From positions 248,001-312,000 of the forward strand of contig JAHEWK010000002.1 in the NCBI GenBank assembly GCA_020740775.1: a stretch of 64,000 nucleotides of DNA, given 5' to 3'. The notes under the pieces are model-generated. The model did no database searches, had not been told where the DNA came from, and saw nothing but the letters and a program-made list of their open reading frames with translations. This DNA is from Ilyonectria destructans. Lineage: Eukaryota; Ascomycota; Sordariomycetes; Hypocreales; Nectriaceae. Both the position numbers and the translations under genes were made by a program. Below, in pieces: positions 11,725 through 23,345 of this stretch (position 1 is its first letter; each line of letters starts with the position of its first letter).

Positions 11725-12284
11725 TCAATCCGTCCCCTTCGTACGTGGCCACACACCAGCTTTCATCGCCCTACGAGACAACACATGATGCCACTTTTCC
11801 TCAAGAACCACAAAACCTCCATGAATCCAATGATGGAGAAAACGGCGGTTGCCTACAGGAGAAACCTGAAATAAAACGGAGTTCTTGTAGTCGCTGCCTC
11901 CTGTAGAGATAATTAGCATCTGCGCCAATAGCTCAAGGTAGAATACTCTGTAATTGAGGCATACTACTTACATTAACGTTGAGCATGCTGAATTCATTGC
12001 TCGTGATAACTGCAATGAGCAGAATATTAGAGAACAGCCAAGGGCCAGGTCAGCTCGAGCCCTAGCTAGGCAACTCAAAATAATATATAATTGACTTGGG
12101 GAAACGCTCATAAGAAAGAGAAGGATCTCATGACAAGCTTTATCGGGTCGGTTGCAATGATTGATGTTGGTAAGATATCTGAAATAGACAGAGGGACCTC
12201 AATTGTCTCAATGCCGCTACGGCAAAAGGGAATGATCACTCCTTTTGCCAGTAGCGTATTGTGGTCCATATCTCCGTCTGACAT
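11725..12284 (-). other. Unrecognised exon-like minus-strand sequence
   Basis: Two well-formed pieces can be read on the minus strand: from an ATG at 12284, MSDGDMDHNTLLAKGVIIPF and onwards to about 12110; and about 11905-11725, GSDYKNSVLFQVSPVGNRRF then LHHWIHGGFVVLEEKWHHVL with a stop at 11725. Between them a GTAAGT donor near 11968 and an acceptor near 11896 are visible. I do not recognise a family, and the joining frame is not clean, so this may be a short unknown gene or another relic. Confidence 0.3.
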
Positions 12285-12384
12285 CAATAATGTTGAATTT
12301 AGTTTCTCGCAGCCAAATAGTCCTCCTTATAGACCCTTTCATCGGCATTACTCTGTAACCAACCCGCCCAATGACACTTCCCAC

Positions 12385-13155
12385 TCCGCTTCACTATCTT
12401 TGGTAGGCTGGATGAGCTATTGGTTTGGGGTAATAAATAGCTGGCTTGCGTACTTAAAGACACAAGCTATAGTCTTCTTTCCATTGAGGTCTTCTTTGAG
12501 AATGCCATCTTAGTAGATATCAATAGTAGCCAAAATATCAAACATATTGGTGTCTCCTTTATTAATGCCATCAAAGATAAGATAAACAACAATCTTTTAC
12601 TAAGCAGGACTACTGTAAGTCCAAAACCACGCGTACTTAAGTTGAATAATATCCAGGATGTTCTACTTGGTTTTATAAAGCTTCCGGGTCAGAAGGACCA
12701 TGTTTTTATTGTAGTAGGTGATGGCGATCAGCAGTTTCGTATGTCTGTTGTACATTCGGGGGCGAAGGTCGTATCCTTTTTTCAGGGTGAAATCATTCGG
12801 GCTGCAGGCGGCGACAGTGCATTCCATGGTGGTGAATTCTTCAAGCTAGCCCTTGTTAGAACTGTCAAGATATTGGGACTCAACGGCATTCTCAACCGTA
12901 CTAGGCACTAGGTAGTCGACATTAAGCACGGGACTCTGGACAAGCTTGGCTTTTCGCGGTTTGATTACTTGAGTGCATTGTTATTAGCTTCATGATAGTG
13001 CTGCTGTTGTCGTAGAACCCAGTTCTCATCAGCATCGTCAAAGGTCGATTCGGGTCGTCACTCGTGGGATAAGAAGGCGGCGATATCGTACTGATCGAAA
13101 CCAGGGGGCGCGGGGGTATGGAATTGCGGTTCGGGCGATGGTAGAAAAGAAGCAA
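12385..13155 (-). pseudogene. Chitin synthase fragment (class III-like), decayed
   Basis: On the minus strand from about 12830 to 12400, with stops read through, the text follows the start of the fungal chitin synthase catalytic region in order: [92 protein letters not shown] and ASQLFITPNQ. The upstream 13155-12925 part resembles the Pro-rich hydrophilic N-terminus (DDPNRPLTMLM). The several in-frame stops are at Gln- or Trp-type positions. The homology ends near 12385, well before the QxxRW motif and membrane segments, so this is a truncated and mutated copy rather than a functional cell-wall enzyme gene. Confidence 0.7.
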
Positions 13156-13682
13156 GGTGGCTATTGTCCCTCAGGCTGTAAGCACGAATAGGAGATGGCG
13201 GAGTTGTACTTTGTTGAGGATCGATTCCGAGCGATGCCTGGGCGTTCGCGTATGTTTCACTTGTGAAGTCGGAGTTGGTTGGCTCGTCTTGATACTACAA
13301 GCAGTGGCATCAGCTAAAGGGAAATTTATGCGTCCTTTTGTCAGGTTGCAACTCATATCTACCCGCCCATGTGTAACCAAAGCTTAGCTTGGGTACTTAA
13401 ATTTTAGTATGGATATTGATAGGTAAATTATATTAGTGTTAAATTCAGATAGATAATAGAAAATAAATACAGAATTAGATACTGAATACACTAAGATATT
13501 TTTATTTTATTCTAAATAATTAATAATACATTTTTAGTAAGTTAGCTATTTTAGTAGTTAACTAACTTACTTATATAATTAACAGACTTATCTTTTAAGT
13601 TTAAATATAAATAAAATAATAACTAATTATATTAATTAGTTAATTTATAAACTTTTTAAATAGAAAAAACTAGAGATTTTAT

Positions 13683-13731
13683 ATAATATATATAATAAGT
13701 ATACAGTACATCTAAGTATACAGTATATTTT
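13683..13731. repeat. Inverted-repeat arm, left (Fot1/pogo relic)
   Basis: This 49-bp segment matches, with a few transition differences, the reverse complement of 23159-23208. The pair encloses the transposase remnants and is best explained as the element's terminal or subterminal inverted repeats. Confidence 0.6.
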
Positions 13732-14886
13732 CCTCAGAAACTCTTATCTTTTTATTTAAATATATATTTCTCAACTACTCAATATATTACAGTTAAATAC
13801 CGAAGTAAAGACCCTTCTTGCCCTTTAAGCCCTTTAAAATAACCCAAAATTAAGTATCCAACGCACTGTTAGTATCTATAAGGTTAAGGAGTAGAGGCTT
13901 TATCGCCGGCAGAATAGCATTCAATCTCAATGCAATTAGATCCCGAAATTGCATCGCCTATCTAATCTAGAGGAATAGATTATTATTTAGTTTATTCTCA
14001 ATTTAGATTCATAAGGATTTCCCCTATAACTGTATAGTATTAAAGAAATAGCCAACTAACTGCTTGCTGACTGCAATATATTATGTGTCAGTAAGTATTA
14101 AACTTCTAATTTTATTAGATAATAACTAGAGTTTAAGATATTTTCTTTTTATAAATATAACTATTAGAGAGCTAAATATAAAGATCTAACTATTATTTAA
14201 GATTAATTCCAACTTATAGAGAATATAATTATAAAATATAATATTAATCTAGCTGATATCTATAATTTTAATAAGACTGGCTTTATAGTAGATATAATTA
14301 TAAATAGAATAGTTATTATAGATATAGATAGATATAGAAACCTAAAATTAATTTAGTCTAAAAACTAAGAATAGATTATAGTTATTTAGGTAATTAATAT
14401 AAAAGGCTAGATAATCTAGCTATTTATTATAGTTACAGATTAATATTATCTTACTAACTGGTATTAGAAAAATAACCTTTTAGATAATTAAATTATTATA
14501 ATAACTTAAAATAGCTAGATTAATAATAAAATAGATATTAAGTAGCTTAAGTACTTTAATTAGTATATAAAGATTTAATTAATTAATTACTATTATCTTC
14601 TAATTCTTAATAGATATAAAAGTTACTATTTAATTAACTTTAAGAAATATTATAAAAAGAATTATATTATTATATTTTATATACTATCTTATTTATTTTA
14701 TCTACTTTAGCCTCTTAATATTAAGTACTTTAGGCTACTTAAAAAAGCCTATAGTTAAGAAATTAAGCAGTTAATTAGATATTCTATAATCTATATTTTA
14801 AAAACTGAATTCTTTCTAGCTTTTTATACTGCCTATTAAGCTGCTATAATAAAGAGTAATATTAAAGGGGGTTTTTAAGAGGCTAA

Positions 14887-14891
14887 ATTTA
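14887..14891. repeat. Target-site duplication ATTTA (left)
   Basis: The five bases ATTTA directly precede the left LTR and are repeated at 22547-22551 directly after the right LTR, as produced by retroviral-type integration. Confidence 0.8.
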
Positions 14892-15073
14892 TATAAGAGT
14901 TGGCTTCACTAGGGTGCTGCATGAAGATCTTAAGGTAGGGTCCGCTGTATTGTAAAGCATTCACTTATTGAATATAGAGATTACACTCAACGAATAGAGC
15001 TATAGATACTATATTATGTGACCTTACTCTAGAGTATGGCGAAGTGCTGTCTCTTCTTGCCCCAACTCTCATA
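14892..15073 (-). repeat. LTR (3' LTR of the minus-oriented element)
   Basis: The 182-bp repeat aligns without gaps to 22365-22546. I count about 24 differences, all of them transitions. Confidence 0.9.
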
Positions 15074-15092
15074 ATTATCCTCCCCCTTCTAA
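15074..15092 (-). other. Polypurine tract of the retrotransposon
   Basis: On the minus strand the sequence just inside the 3' LTR reads AGAAGGGGGAGGATAAT, a typical polypurine tract priming plus-strand DNA synthesis. It confirms the element's minus orientation. Confidence 0.7.
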
Positions 15093-15829
15093 AGCCTCAT
15101 CCCGAGGCGTTACTTCCCTGGGTATTAGATTCGTAGTTGGAAGTATAGTCTTCTATTGCTTTAGTGGTGTTCTATTATTGCGGACGGAGTCGGCAGAAGT
15201 GGGGTTTATTATTGTTATTAGTCTAAGCGTTCGGCGTGTAGGGTGCGCCCAGTTGCCGGACTCTATATCGGAGTTAATATTTACTTTTACCTTTAGTTTC
15301 CCTCTGGTTCTTCTTTTCTTTCTTAATATTACTGCCAGCACTATTCTTCGCGCTTGCTATTGTATTCTTCCCCTTTATCTAACTTATTTCGTCCCTTAAT
15401 ATATCTCTCCTTTTTATCGATTAGTCTTCCTATACTTATTGTATTGTCCCCGAGATAGCTATTCTTACTGCCGCCCAGAAGGTATTATCTATATTTAAAT
15501 CTTAGACTTAAGAAGAGTTTCCTTTCCCTAATAATAAATTCTAGAGTATAAAGGGCGGGATTGTATCTTATTCCTACTATTTAGTGTAGAAGTATTATAA
15601 TTTTGCCCATACTTATACCTATAGCTCTCTATTATTCTATTGTGCTATTTATAAGGTATCAAACCAGAAATACAGAGCTGTAAGTCTTATCTGGTGTCCG
15701 GTATCTATATGTCGAATAGTCTAACCTTCTCTAGATTCCGACTGAGTTAGTAGGTACTGCCTGATAGTATTAGAATTACCTCCACTAACAGGCGTTCCGA
15801 GATTGGAATAATAGTTAAGATTCTCCCTC

Positions 15830-16856
15830 CAACCTGGGATGTTAGCGTATCGTACAGGCCGTTAAGGCAGCTTCTGCTGCCTGGCGCTATCTCCTTAATT
15901 TCATTAAGAACCCAGCGGGTGCATAAGATGCAGAGGCCGGCCTTATAGTTCTCTCTTACCAGAAGAACTTATATATAGCCTAACTGGTCAAGATTCAGAC
16001 CGACTATTAGGTAAGTCTATCCCCCTCTATTTATCTCCAGGCACTAACTATAGTGTAGCTTGGGTTGTTAGCTGGTATATCCATTAAGGAGTTACAGGAG
16101 CGCTCCGATTCTACTACTCCTCTCTACCGTCGAGAGCCCATCTACGCCCATACGCTGCAGGCGTTATTCCGCCGTTTGGTACTCGCCGAGGATATAGTGG
16201 TAAAGGAGGTATCTATTGAGGGATCCTTACCCTCTTTTCCCAATGATTTTTCCGGGGCTATTAAGGCCGCTATTCTTAAGTACTGCAGCAACAATCCACC
16301 CAAGCCTCCCGTTGTCTTTACTGGTGCTCGCCCTATCCGCCGTAGTACTATAGGGGGTTTGTCCGTTAGTTCTGGGGTTATATATACGCCCCGCAATTGC
16401 TATACTCCCTGCGATTCTTTCTCTGACGATAAGGGCGACTGCCCTCTTGTGAATAACCCCGAGGAGGAGGCGCAACTTCAAGAGGAAGCCGAGAGACTTG
16501 TTTCCGCTTGGGAGCGATTGGGGAGGGAGTAGGATGAGGCTGATAAAGCTGCTGCTGAAGAGATAGCCGTCTAACTTCGCAAGGCCAAGAAGGAGCAGCT
16601 TGTGTTGGAGAAGGCCGAGCGTAAGGAGGATGCTCGTCAGGCGGTGGGCGAGGTGTTCACCCAGGATCAGGGCCGAGAGGAGGAGTTTGAGGATGAGATT
16701 GAGGATGAGGATGTTGAGGGTCTGCTGGCCCAGCTGTTGCGGGAGAATAAGAAGGTCGCCTGTAAGAAGGCTGCGTATAAGGTGGCTGCCCGTCGTGCTG
16801 AGTCCGAGCTGAGCTTCACCCCCTGTCGCAGCACCCGCAATACCGGCAAGAAGTGA
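15830..16856 (+). pseudogene. Extra coding region inside the Gypsy element, antisense to gag-pol
   Basis: Between integrase and the polypurine tract, on the strand opposite to gag-pol, there is a long coding-like stretch. An upstream part (about 15850-16060, with stops) reads VQAVKAASAAWRYLLNFIKN; the open part 16065-16532 includes LAGISIKELQERSDSTTPLY, IYAHTLQALFRRLVLAEDIV and PSFPNDFSGAIKAAILKYC; after stops near 16530 and 16572 the same frame gives an acidic, Glu/Lys-rich, probably coiled-coil tail (EEEFEDEIEDEDVEGLL) ending with a basic CRSTRNTGKK at 16856. It is clearly richer in G+C than the rest of the element. I do not recognise a family. It may be an accessory retrotransposon gene or captured host sequence. 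Confidence 0.55.
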
Positions 16857-17299
16857 GTTTGTGTGTTTTAGTGTCCTCTCTGTTTGCGAATAATTATTCT
16901 TTTTCTTTTTTTAGGGCCTTAGTGCCATATTGCCCCCAAGTGGGCTGGACTCAGGTAGCTGGTTTAGCTTAATATAGTAACTTATCTGAGTTCGTGTACT
17001 TATTGTGCGCCCGTCGAGTAACTCCCAAATCACTTATCGTTCTATTTCTTATAATATTATTTCTTTTATTAGAGGTATTTCTATACCAACTTAGAGGTAT
17101 TAATTAGATACTCAGATAGTTTCTATATATTGTATTCCACAGGCTATCCTGCCTATTTAATAAGGTAGAAGGTATTGTCCCTAATCTTCTTATCCGATAT
17201 AACTTCTTCTACTTCCCACTTATTTTCCTCTTCTTCCAGCTCTAGCAGATTTAGCAGCTATTTGCCTATTATATGTCGGGCTTCCGGCTATAGTTCCAG

Positions 17300-18300
17300 G
17301 AGGGTCACTGAGAATATATCGTATATCCGTCGATATTTCTCAGGCAGGTAGATTTAGTAGGCTTGCTTTCCGATTCTTTTTGCTATAGCTACCTTAATAA
17401 ATTTAGATACCAGCTTGCAGTATTTAAATTGGAAGTTTCAGGTTAATAGGCCTACTATTTATCCTATCTTATACTCCTATTTCTAGTGTTATTTGTTATA
17501 ATATTTAGCTTAGAACTTAACAGCCTGCTGCTAAGCTTCCCTTGTCTTGCTGTATACCTATTGAATATTTATAATATATTCGGCCACCCCTTATACTATA
17601 ATCTTAGAGTGTTCTGGGGTGTACTCTATAATCCTAAGGTAATAGCTATATAATGCCTCTATAGGGGATACTCTAATTGTACTGTATCTGCTGTTATTAT
17701 AGGTAAAGGCTGCTTCGGGCAGTTATACAGTCTATCTTATTGGTACCCCTACGGTATAGATATAGAGGTATCTTTTCAGTATCTGATTTATTCTCTCAGT
17801 CTGATTATTAGTCTGCAGGTAGTATGCAGTAGATAGGCGCTATTTAGTTGCTTATTATAATATTAGCTCTATCTAGAATTAACTGATAAAAAGCTTATCC
17901 CTATTACTGATAATTCCTTTTGGTATTCCGTATTAGCACTTAATATATTTGTAGATTAAGGCTGCTAGTTAAGTAGCTATTAGAGTTTTCTTATATAGTA
18001 GGAAGATTGCAAACTTTATTATATAACAGACTATTATAAGAATCGTATTATACTTCTTGCTATCTGCTTAAGTACTAGCCGGCAAGCCTGTAATAAAGTC
18101 CATACTGATCTCTTAGAAGGGATATACCAGTAGCAGCAAGAATTATAGTTTTCCGTAAGGTCGGTATCTTAGGGTGTATACCCCAAGATACTATTAGTAT
18201 TAAGAGGTATATTTAACTATATCCTCTTTAATCCAGTTCCAATAGAACTTCCTACTGATAAGCTTGAGGGTCTTTTAAGTCCCTATATAGCCGGCTTTAG
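17300..18300 (-). pseudogene. Gypsy integrase remnant
   Basis: Minus-strand translation through stops gives KLISRKFYWNWIKEDIVKYT (the integrase N-terminal region), then RPYGKL, a PF.EISMDFITGLPAST core start and YNTILIIVCYIIKFAIFLL. This is the zinc-binding and catalytic core start of Ty3/Gypsy integrases. Many stops make it non-functional. Confidence 0.75.
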
Positions 18301-19429
18301 GGTCGTTATAGTATCTGCATAGGATCTCTCTCCTTAGCGTCTCTTCTGCAGGAATTACAAGTCTGCCCTTAAAAAAGAGAGTGCCCTGGGGGTTGTAATA
18401 GTATCCTCCTGACTTCCTGGCTGCTTCTTATACTTTCTTTAACTGTTATTAGTAGAATTTATTATTAGCCTGCAGTCCTCGGACTAATTCTTCTAACTTT
18501 GCAGAAGGTTATAAGAGAAATACCGTTTCGCCCTCTATTATCTCTTTTATAACTAGACGTAGGATATATTATTCCGGATTAATAACCCCAGCTTCAGACG
18601 AGTCCTCCTGACTTCCAGAAGTAGTTAGCTCTCGCTAAGTATTCCCCATTTTATCTTCAGCTACTTACCTAATCTTAGCGCTTCTTATAATAACGGAGAT
18701 TGATACCTCCTGCATCTGACCTTCTTCAGTGGCATTTTGCTTCCAGTTACAGAATAAGGGTATCTATCTTTCGGCCTATAGCTCAGTAGAGCCTATTAGG
18801 CTCGCTCTTACTGCTTGGATATATACCTTAGCAATATCTCCCTGTCCTTTTAATCTACTGATAATTCGTTGGATATCCAGTAGCAGTTTGTCAACTAGCT
18901 GGAGTTTTACAGCTAAGGTGGGGAGTATATTATTATACTTTACTTCCCCTTCTATATAGTTGGGTTAACAGGAGATTCTATCGGCAGGATTTAGCTTCCC
19001 TAGTCGATATTTAATGTTGAAGTTAAATAGGGCCAGTCTGTAGACCTATCTAGCCAGTCTCCCTCTGAGGTCTCTAGCTGGTGCTTTCACTACTCCTTTT
19101 AAAGCTGCATAATCTATTAAAAGGAGGAACTTCTCTAAGAGTTCTAGAAGGTAGTGACTCTAGTGCTCTAAGCTCTTAATTACTGCTAGCAGCTCCTGCT
19201 GACTGATGCCCTATTGTTATTCAGCATCTTTAAGCTTCTGAGACCAGTATACTATTGGTCTCTATTAGTCTCTATTCAGTTGGGTTAGAATACCTGAGAC
19301 TGCTCGAGGAGATATATCTGTCTCTACTCTGGAGCGTAGTCTAGGGTCCCAATACCTTAAAATAGTCGCCGAGCAGAAGGCGGATTTTAGCTCTTAGAAT
19401 ACCTCTTCCTGCTTCTTTCCCCAAGAGAA

Positions 19430-20200
19430 TTCCACTTATTACTTTCCAGTCTTTAGCAGCTCTATAAGGGGCGCTGTAATCTTTAAGTACCTCAGAATAA
19501 ACTTACAATAGAAGTTATAGAAGCCTTAGAAGACTTATATATCCTTAATGTTATTCGGCGTTGGCTATTTGGCGACTGTATAAACTTTGCCCGGCTCTAT
19601 CTTCAGTCCTTCTTAGGTGATAATATATCCTAAGAACTTAACTTTTTGCTGGTAGAAGGTATATTTCGACAGCTTAGTATAAAGCTGGAAATTCCATAGC
19701 CTCTTTAAGATCTCCCTAACGATCTTAGTGTGTTTCTCTCTTATCTGGGAGTATATAATAATATCGTTTAGATATATAATACAATAAGTATCTAGCAATC
19801 CGGCGAGTGTACAATAGATATACGCCTGGAAGGTAGCAGGGGCGTTAGTCAATCCGAAGGGTATAACGGTGTATTTAAAGTGGCTATATCTGGTGCGGAA
19901 GGCTATCTTCTAGCAGTCTTTCTTCTTAATCTGGATTCTATAGTAGGCATCCTAGATATTAAGCTTTATAAACCACTTTACCCCCGCCAGTCTGTCCAGC
20001 AGCTCCCCAATTAGCAGCAGGAGGTAATAATTCTTCACCGTTACAGCATTCAGACTATAATAGTCCATGTAGATCTGGATCCCTCCGTCCTTTTTAGGCA
20101 TAAATAGAATCGGCACTTCTATGCTGCTTGTAGAGTGTTTTACTCGTCCACTCGCTATATTCTCAGCGAGGTATTTATAAATAATAGCTGCTTATTTCTT
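19430..20200 (-). pseudogene. Gypsy reverse transcriptase remnant
   Basis: The frame 19852-19613 is open for 79 residues and reads TNAPATFQAYI, LLDTYCIIYLNDIIIYSQ and VKFLGYIIT, the hallmark RT palm region. The catalytic YLDD motif has become YLND, a G-to-A change that removes a catalytic acid and fits RIP. Flanking sequence upstream and downstream matches the rest of RT only when stops are ignored. Confidence 0.85.
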
Positions 20201-22349
20201 ATTGGTTGGGTATATTCAGCCCAGTGGAGGTTCCTTTCCCTCCTGTAACTCAATTAAGTGTTCTGCTCCTTTAAGAAGTAGTAGTGCCTTAGCTGCTTCT
20301 TTACTAAAGGTCTCTTACTCCAACTTGAGTTCTGAAGGTAGAGTTCCTACTCCCTCTTTTTGGCTTTTACCTAAGGCGGCTATTAGCTCTTTATTTGGCG
20401 AGAGGACCTTATAAGTATATATCACAAAAGCCTTCTTATTATTCTCCACTAGATCTTTTATAAAAGACTCTAGGTTCTATATTAAGACCTCTTTATAGGT
20501 CTATAAGTAGGTTCGGGTATTAATAACAATCCCTTTATCTCCTATCGCTTGGGATAACAGTAATAAATTGCTGGCCCCTTCTGGGCGTATAGCCTTAATA
20601 AATAGTCTGCGGATTTTCTGCAGAAACCCTCTATAGTTCATCAGGAAGAAGGTCAACCAGTATGCCGGTAGCAATAGTATAACTACTCCGTTAAAGCTCT
20701 CTAAGCTTAGAGCCTTCCATTCTGTAGTTACCTTTAGCTCTAGTCTCTATATTAGTCTTCAGCTAATAAGTGATACTTATGTATAAGTATCTATATCTAT
20801 ACTGACTTCTTCCTCGTTAAGTGCTCGAACTATAAGCACTTAGCCTTAGACGATCTGGCCGATAGGTATCAGCTTTACCTTTAGTATAGATCCCTTTATC
20901 TTAAGTCCCCTGCCTACTTGTTTCCCGAGGAGTTAAGTTCTTTCATTCTAGCTGCAATAGGTTAGACTGCTGCTGGCCTCAGTCTGCTTTATTAATCGGA
21001 AGGTCTTAATCTTCTATTAGATTCCAGATATTAAGATAATATATATCCTGTTTGTTAGCAGTTATAATACCGGACTTTATTGGGGTTGCCTTCTGTAGTT
21101 CGTTCGTTGGGTGTCCGGGTTCTGCTTTCCCTGGACTGGTCTTATTGATACCCTTGCCCTCTAGCTGGAGTGTGTTAGTGACCTCTGCCTCTTGGGGGAT
21201 ATTCTTTATTCCGGGGTGCTCTGTATAAGGAGTCTGACCTTGGGGTCTTCGACCTTCTCTTCTGAGATTGGTCTGGGTTGCCTCTCTTCTGGCCTTATAG
21301 AAGGCTGGTATTACTAAAGTGTTGCTATAGGCAATAGGCTTTCTGGGCTAGCTCTTGGGCTTGGAGGATATTAATTCTTATCTTATGGATCTCTTTCTTT
21401 ACTTGAGGTTAAAGGCCGAAGTAGTATTAGTGGGCTAGAACTGGGTCGTCCTCTGTATAAGCTGTGCCCAGAGCTATATGGATTGCCCTCCAGGCGTTAA
21501 AGTAGTCTATTGGGGACTGATCAATAAGTTGTTATAGCTCCATCAGGCTGTCTCTCAGCTCGATCTCTCTCCAACCCGAGTCTATATGCTATTTCTACAG
21601 GAACGCTATAAAGTCTTCCCACTTTGGGTTTATTAAGCTCTTAGCGTGCACTCGCCATTGGGTCTACAAGGAGGCATAGAGCTTAGTGCTTAACTAGCTG
21701 ATCTTCTGATAGTCTTCAGCTGTAACTCTTATATTATTTACCTCTTGGACGGTATAGATCTAGTTGTCTGTTTCTACGCTGGTTGTGTTTTCTTAAAGGG
21801 TTGCACAGGCATATTGCGGGGGTCTCTTATATTCTTTTAAAGGTCTCGGCCCCAATACCCTTCCCATCTGCTCTATTAGGTATACCTGAAACACGCGGTC
21901 TTTCTGTCTCTAAGCTTTAAATCGTTTTTCTGCAGCAACCTATTAGGCTGTTATAACTGACAGCAGAGTCTGGACCAGTATGGACTCATAAGGGTGTTTA
22001 TATACTCGTCGAGTACCTAATAAACGCTCCCGCGAGCTCAACTTATAGGACTGTATCCCCTGGGACTCTGGATATTCTAACTTAAAAGATCGGCTTCTAG
22101 TCCTACCACATATAGCCAGATCCGGCCTGTCGCCTATCGGTATATCAGGTTGATATTTGCAGATAAGTTTATCTAATTCATCTTCAGCGTCGGGTTGGGG
22201 GTCGTTCCTTCCTTCCGTGCCCGATAGTTCGAGATATTCTTCTTATGACACATCGAGTGGGCAGATCTCGCTTGCGGCCCGGCCGCCACGTCCGATTGCG
22301 CTTCGTATTCCTTACATCTTGTGTAATGTGCTGGTGATCCGGTAGGGTG

Positions 22350-22364
22350 TAGAAGTGAACGAAT
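22350..22364 (-). other. Position of the retrotransposon primer-binding site
   Basis: By position, the minus strand just inside the 5' LTR (ATTCGTTCACTTCTACACCC, reading downward from 22364) should hold the tRNA primer-binding site. I could not assign the matching tRNA. Confidence 0.35.
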
Positions 22365-22546
22365 TATAAGGGTTAGCTTCATCAGGGTACTATACGAAGA
22401 TCTTAAGGTAGGGTCCGCTGTATTGTAAAGCGTTTACTTGTCGAGTATAGAGATTGCACTCGACGAATGGAGCTATAGACACTATATTATATGACCTTGC
22501 TCTAGGGTATAGCGAAGCGCTGTCTCTTCTCGCCCCAACTCTCACA
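22365..22546 (-). repeat. LTR (5' LTR of the minus-oriented element)
   Basis: The 182-bp partner of 14892-15073, same length, differing only by transitions. It is followed by the second copy of the ATTTA target duplication. Confidence 0.9.
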
Positions 22547-23345
22547 ATTTACTCCTTTAGACCTAAGAAATATTATATTAAAGCTTAATATATAGCTACA
22601 GACTCTAATACTGACTAAACAGAAGGTTAACTTCTTTAACCCTTAGGTCTTAAAGGCCCTAAAGATTATACTTAAGGCCAGCTTACAGTTTAAATACCTT
22701 AAAAGATAAATTAGAAGGTATTAAAATAGCTCTCCGGCCTTTATTCTTAAGGCGCTTAAGTTATTTTCTAAGGGAATAAAGACAATAATATATTAAATAG
22801 TATTATTAAAGTTTAAAAACTAGATTCTTTAACAGATAAATAAGACCCTTAGTAAGCAGTATAGAGTAAAAAGAACCCACTTATAAAATAGAGGGAAGAT
22901 AACTATAGAGGAGGGAAGAAATATAATTAATCAGAAGGATATTAATATACAGTTAGTAGCTGAATTGTGGAAAAGTAGTAGTTAATAAGAGTCGGCGCAA
23001 CTGAAGGAAAGATGCTGTAGAACTTATAGAAAGACTGATTATAATATAAGAATCTATTAAATTGTAATTAAGATATCTAAGGAAAAATATAGTAATTAGT
23101 TTTAATTAATTAAATACTTTATTATATTTTTATTTAAGTTTTTATATTAAAGGTTATAAAAAGTATACTGTATATTTAGATATAGTATATACTTATTATA
23201 TATATTATCTATAAATTAATTAATAAAACTTTTAAAAAAGCTTTTTCTTCTAAATTTTTTTATTTAGAAAATTCTATTTAACTTCTTATTACTTTAATAT
23301 TCTAAATTAAAAAAAAAACTTATTTTAGCAATAGAAAAAGTTTAT
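22547..23345 (+). mobile_element. Fot1/pogo-type DNA transposon relic, right part
   Basis: This continues the transposase cut at 14891. Read through stops, it carries the C-terminal region of Fot1/pogo transposases, with a basic stretch near 22900 and INQKDINIQLVAELWKS followed by the Cys-rich ERCCRTYRKTDYNIRIY end (family zinc-knuckle-like RCGxCGxxGHNxRTC) near 23030. The matching inverted-repeat arm lies at 23159-23208 and AT-rich DNA ends near 23345. Confidence 0.75.
23159..23208. repeat. Inverted-repeat arm, right (Fot1/pogo relic)
   Basis: Reverse-complement partner of 13683-13731, with transition differences only as far as I can see. Confidence 0.6.

Larger units (their letters stand above)
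13400..14891 (+). mobile_element. Fot1/pogo-type DNA transposon relic, left part
   Basis: Extremely AT-rich DNA. From about 14150 to 14830 the plus strand, read through stops, reproduces a Fot1/pogo (Tc1-mariner) transposase: ADIYNFNKTGF (family DIYNFDETGF, with the catalytic D and E mutated to N and K), then WY-containing TNWY, LLILNRYKSYYLINF (family ILDGHxSH), a LL.PLNIKYFRLLKKAY segment (family LLQPLDVGCFxPLKRAY), and LKTEFFLAFYTAY. Changes are transitions that create stops or lose acidic residues, as expected from RIP. The coding sequence is cut at 14891 by the retrotransposon and continues at 22547. The outer limit near 13400 is where AT-richness begins; an inverted-repeat arm is at 13683-13731. 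Confidence 0.8.
14892..22546 (-). mobile_element. Complete Ty3/Gypsy LTR retrotransposon, RIP-degraded, minus orientation
   Basis: The 7655-bp element has two 182-bp LTRs and a 5-bp target duplication. In its own (minus) orientation the LTR begins TGTGAGAGTTGG and ends CTTATA. Internal order is gag-like region (about 22350-21100), protease region, reverse transcriptase (about 20200-19430), RNase H (about 19400-18900) and integrase (about 18300-17300). The RT-before-integrase order defines Ty3/Gypsy. The integrase zinc and core parts can be read as FYWNWIKEDIVKYT and DFITGLPAST. Many stops interrupt all frames. It inserted in the transposase gene of a Fot1/pogo element, so it is the younger of the two. 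Confidence 0.9.

Noticed and set aside
16142..16481. Two overlapping minus-strand frames in the 3' part of the Gypsy element
   Set aside because: They are antisense shadows of the better supported plus-strand coding region 15830-16856.
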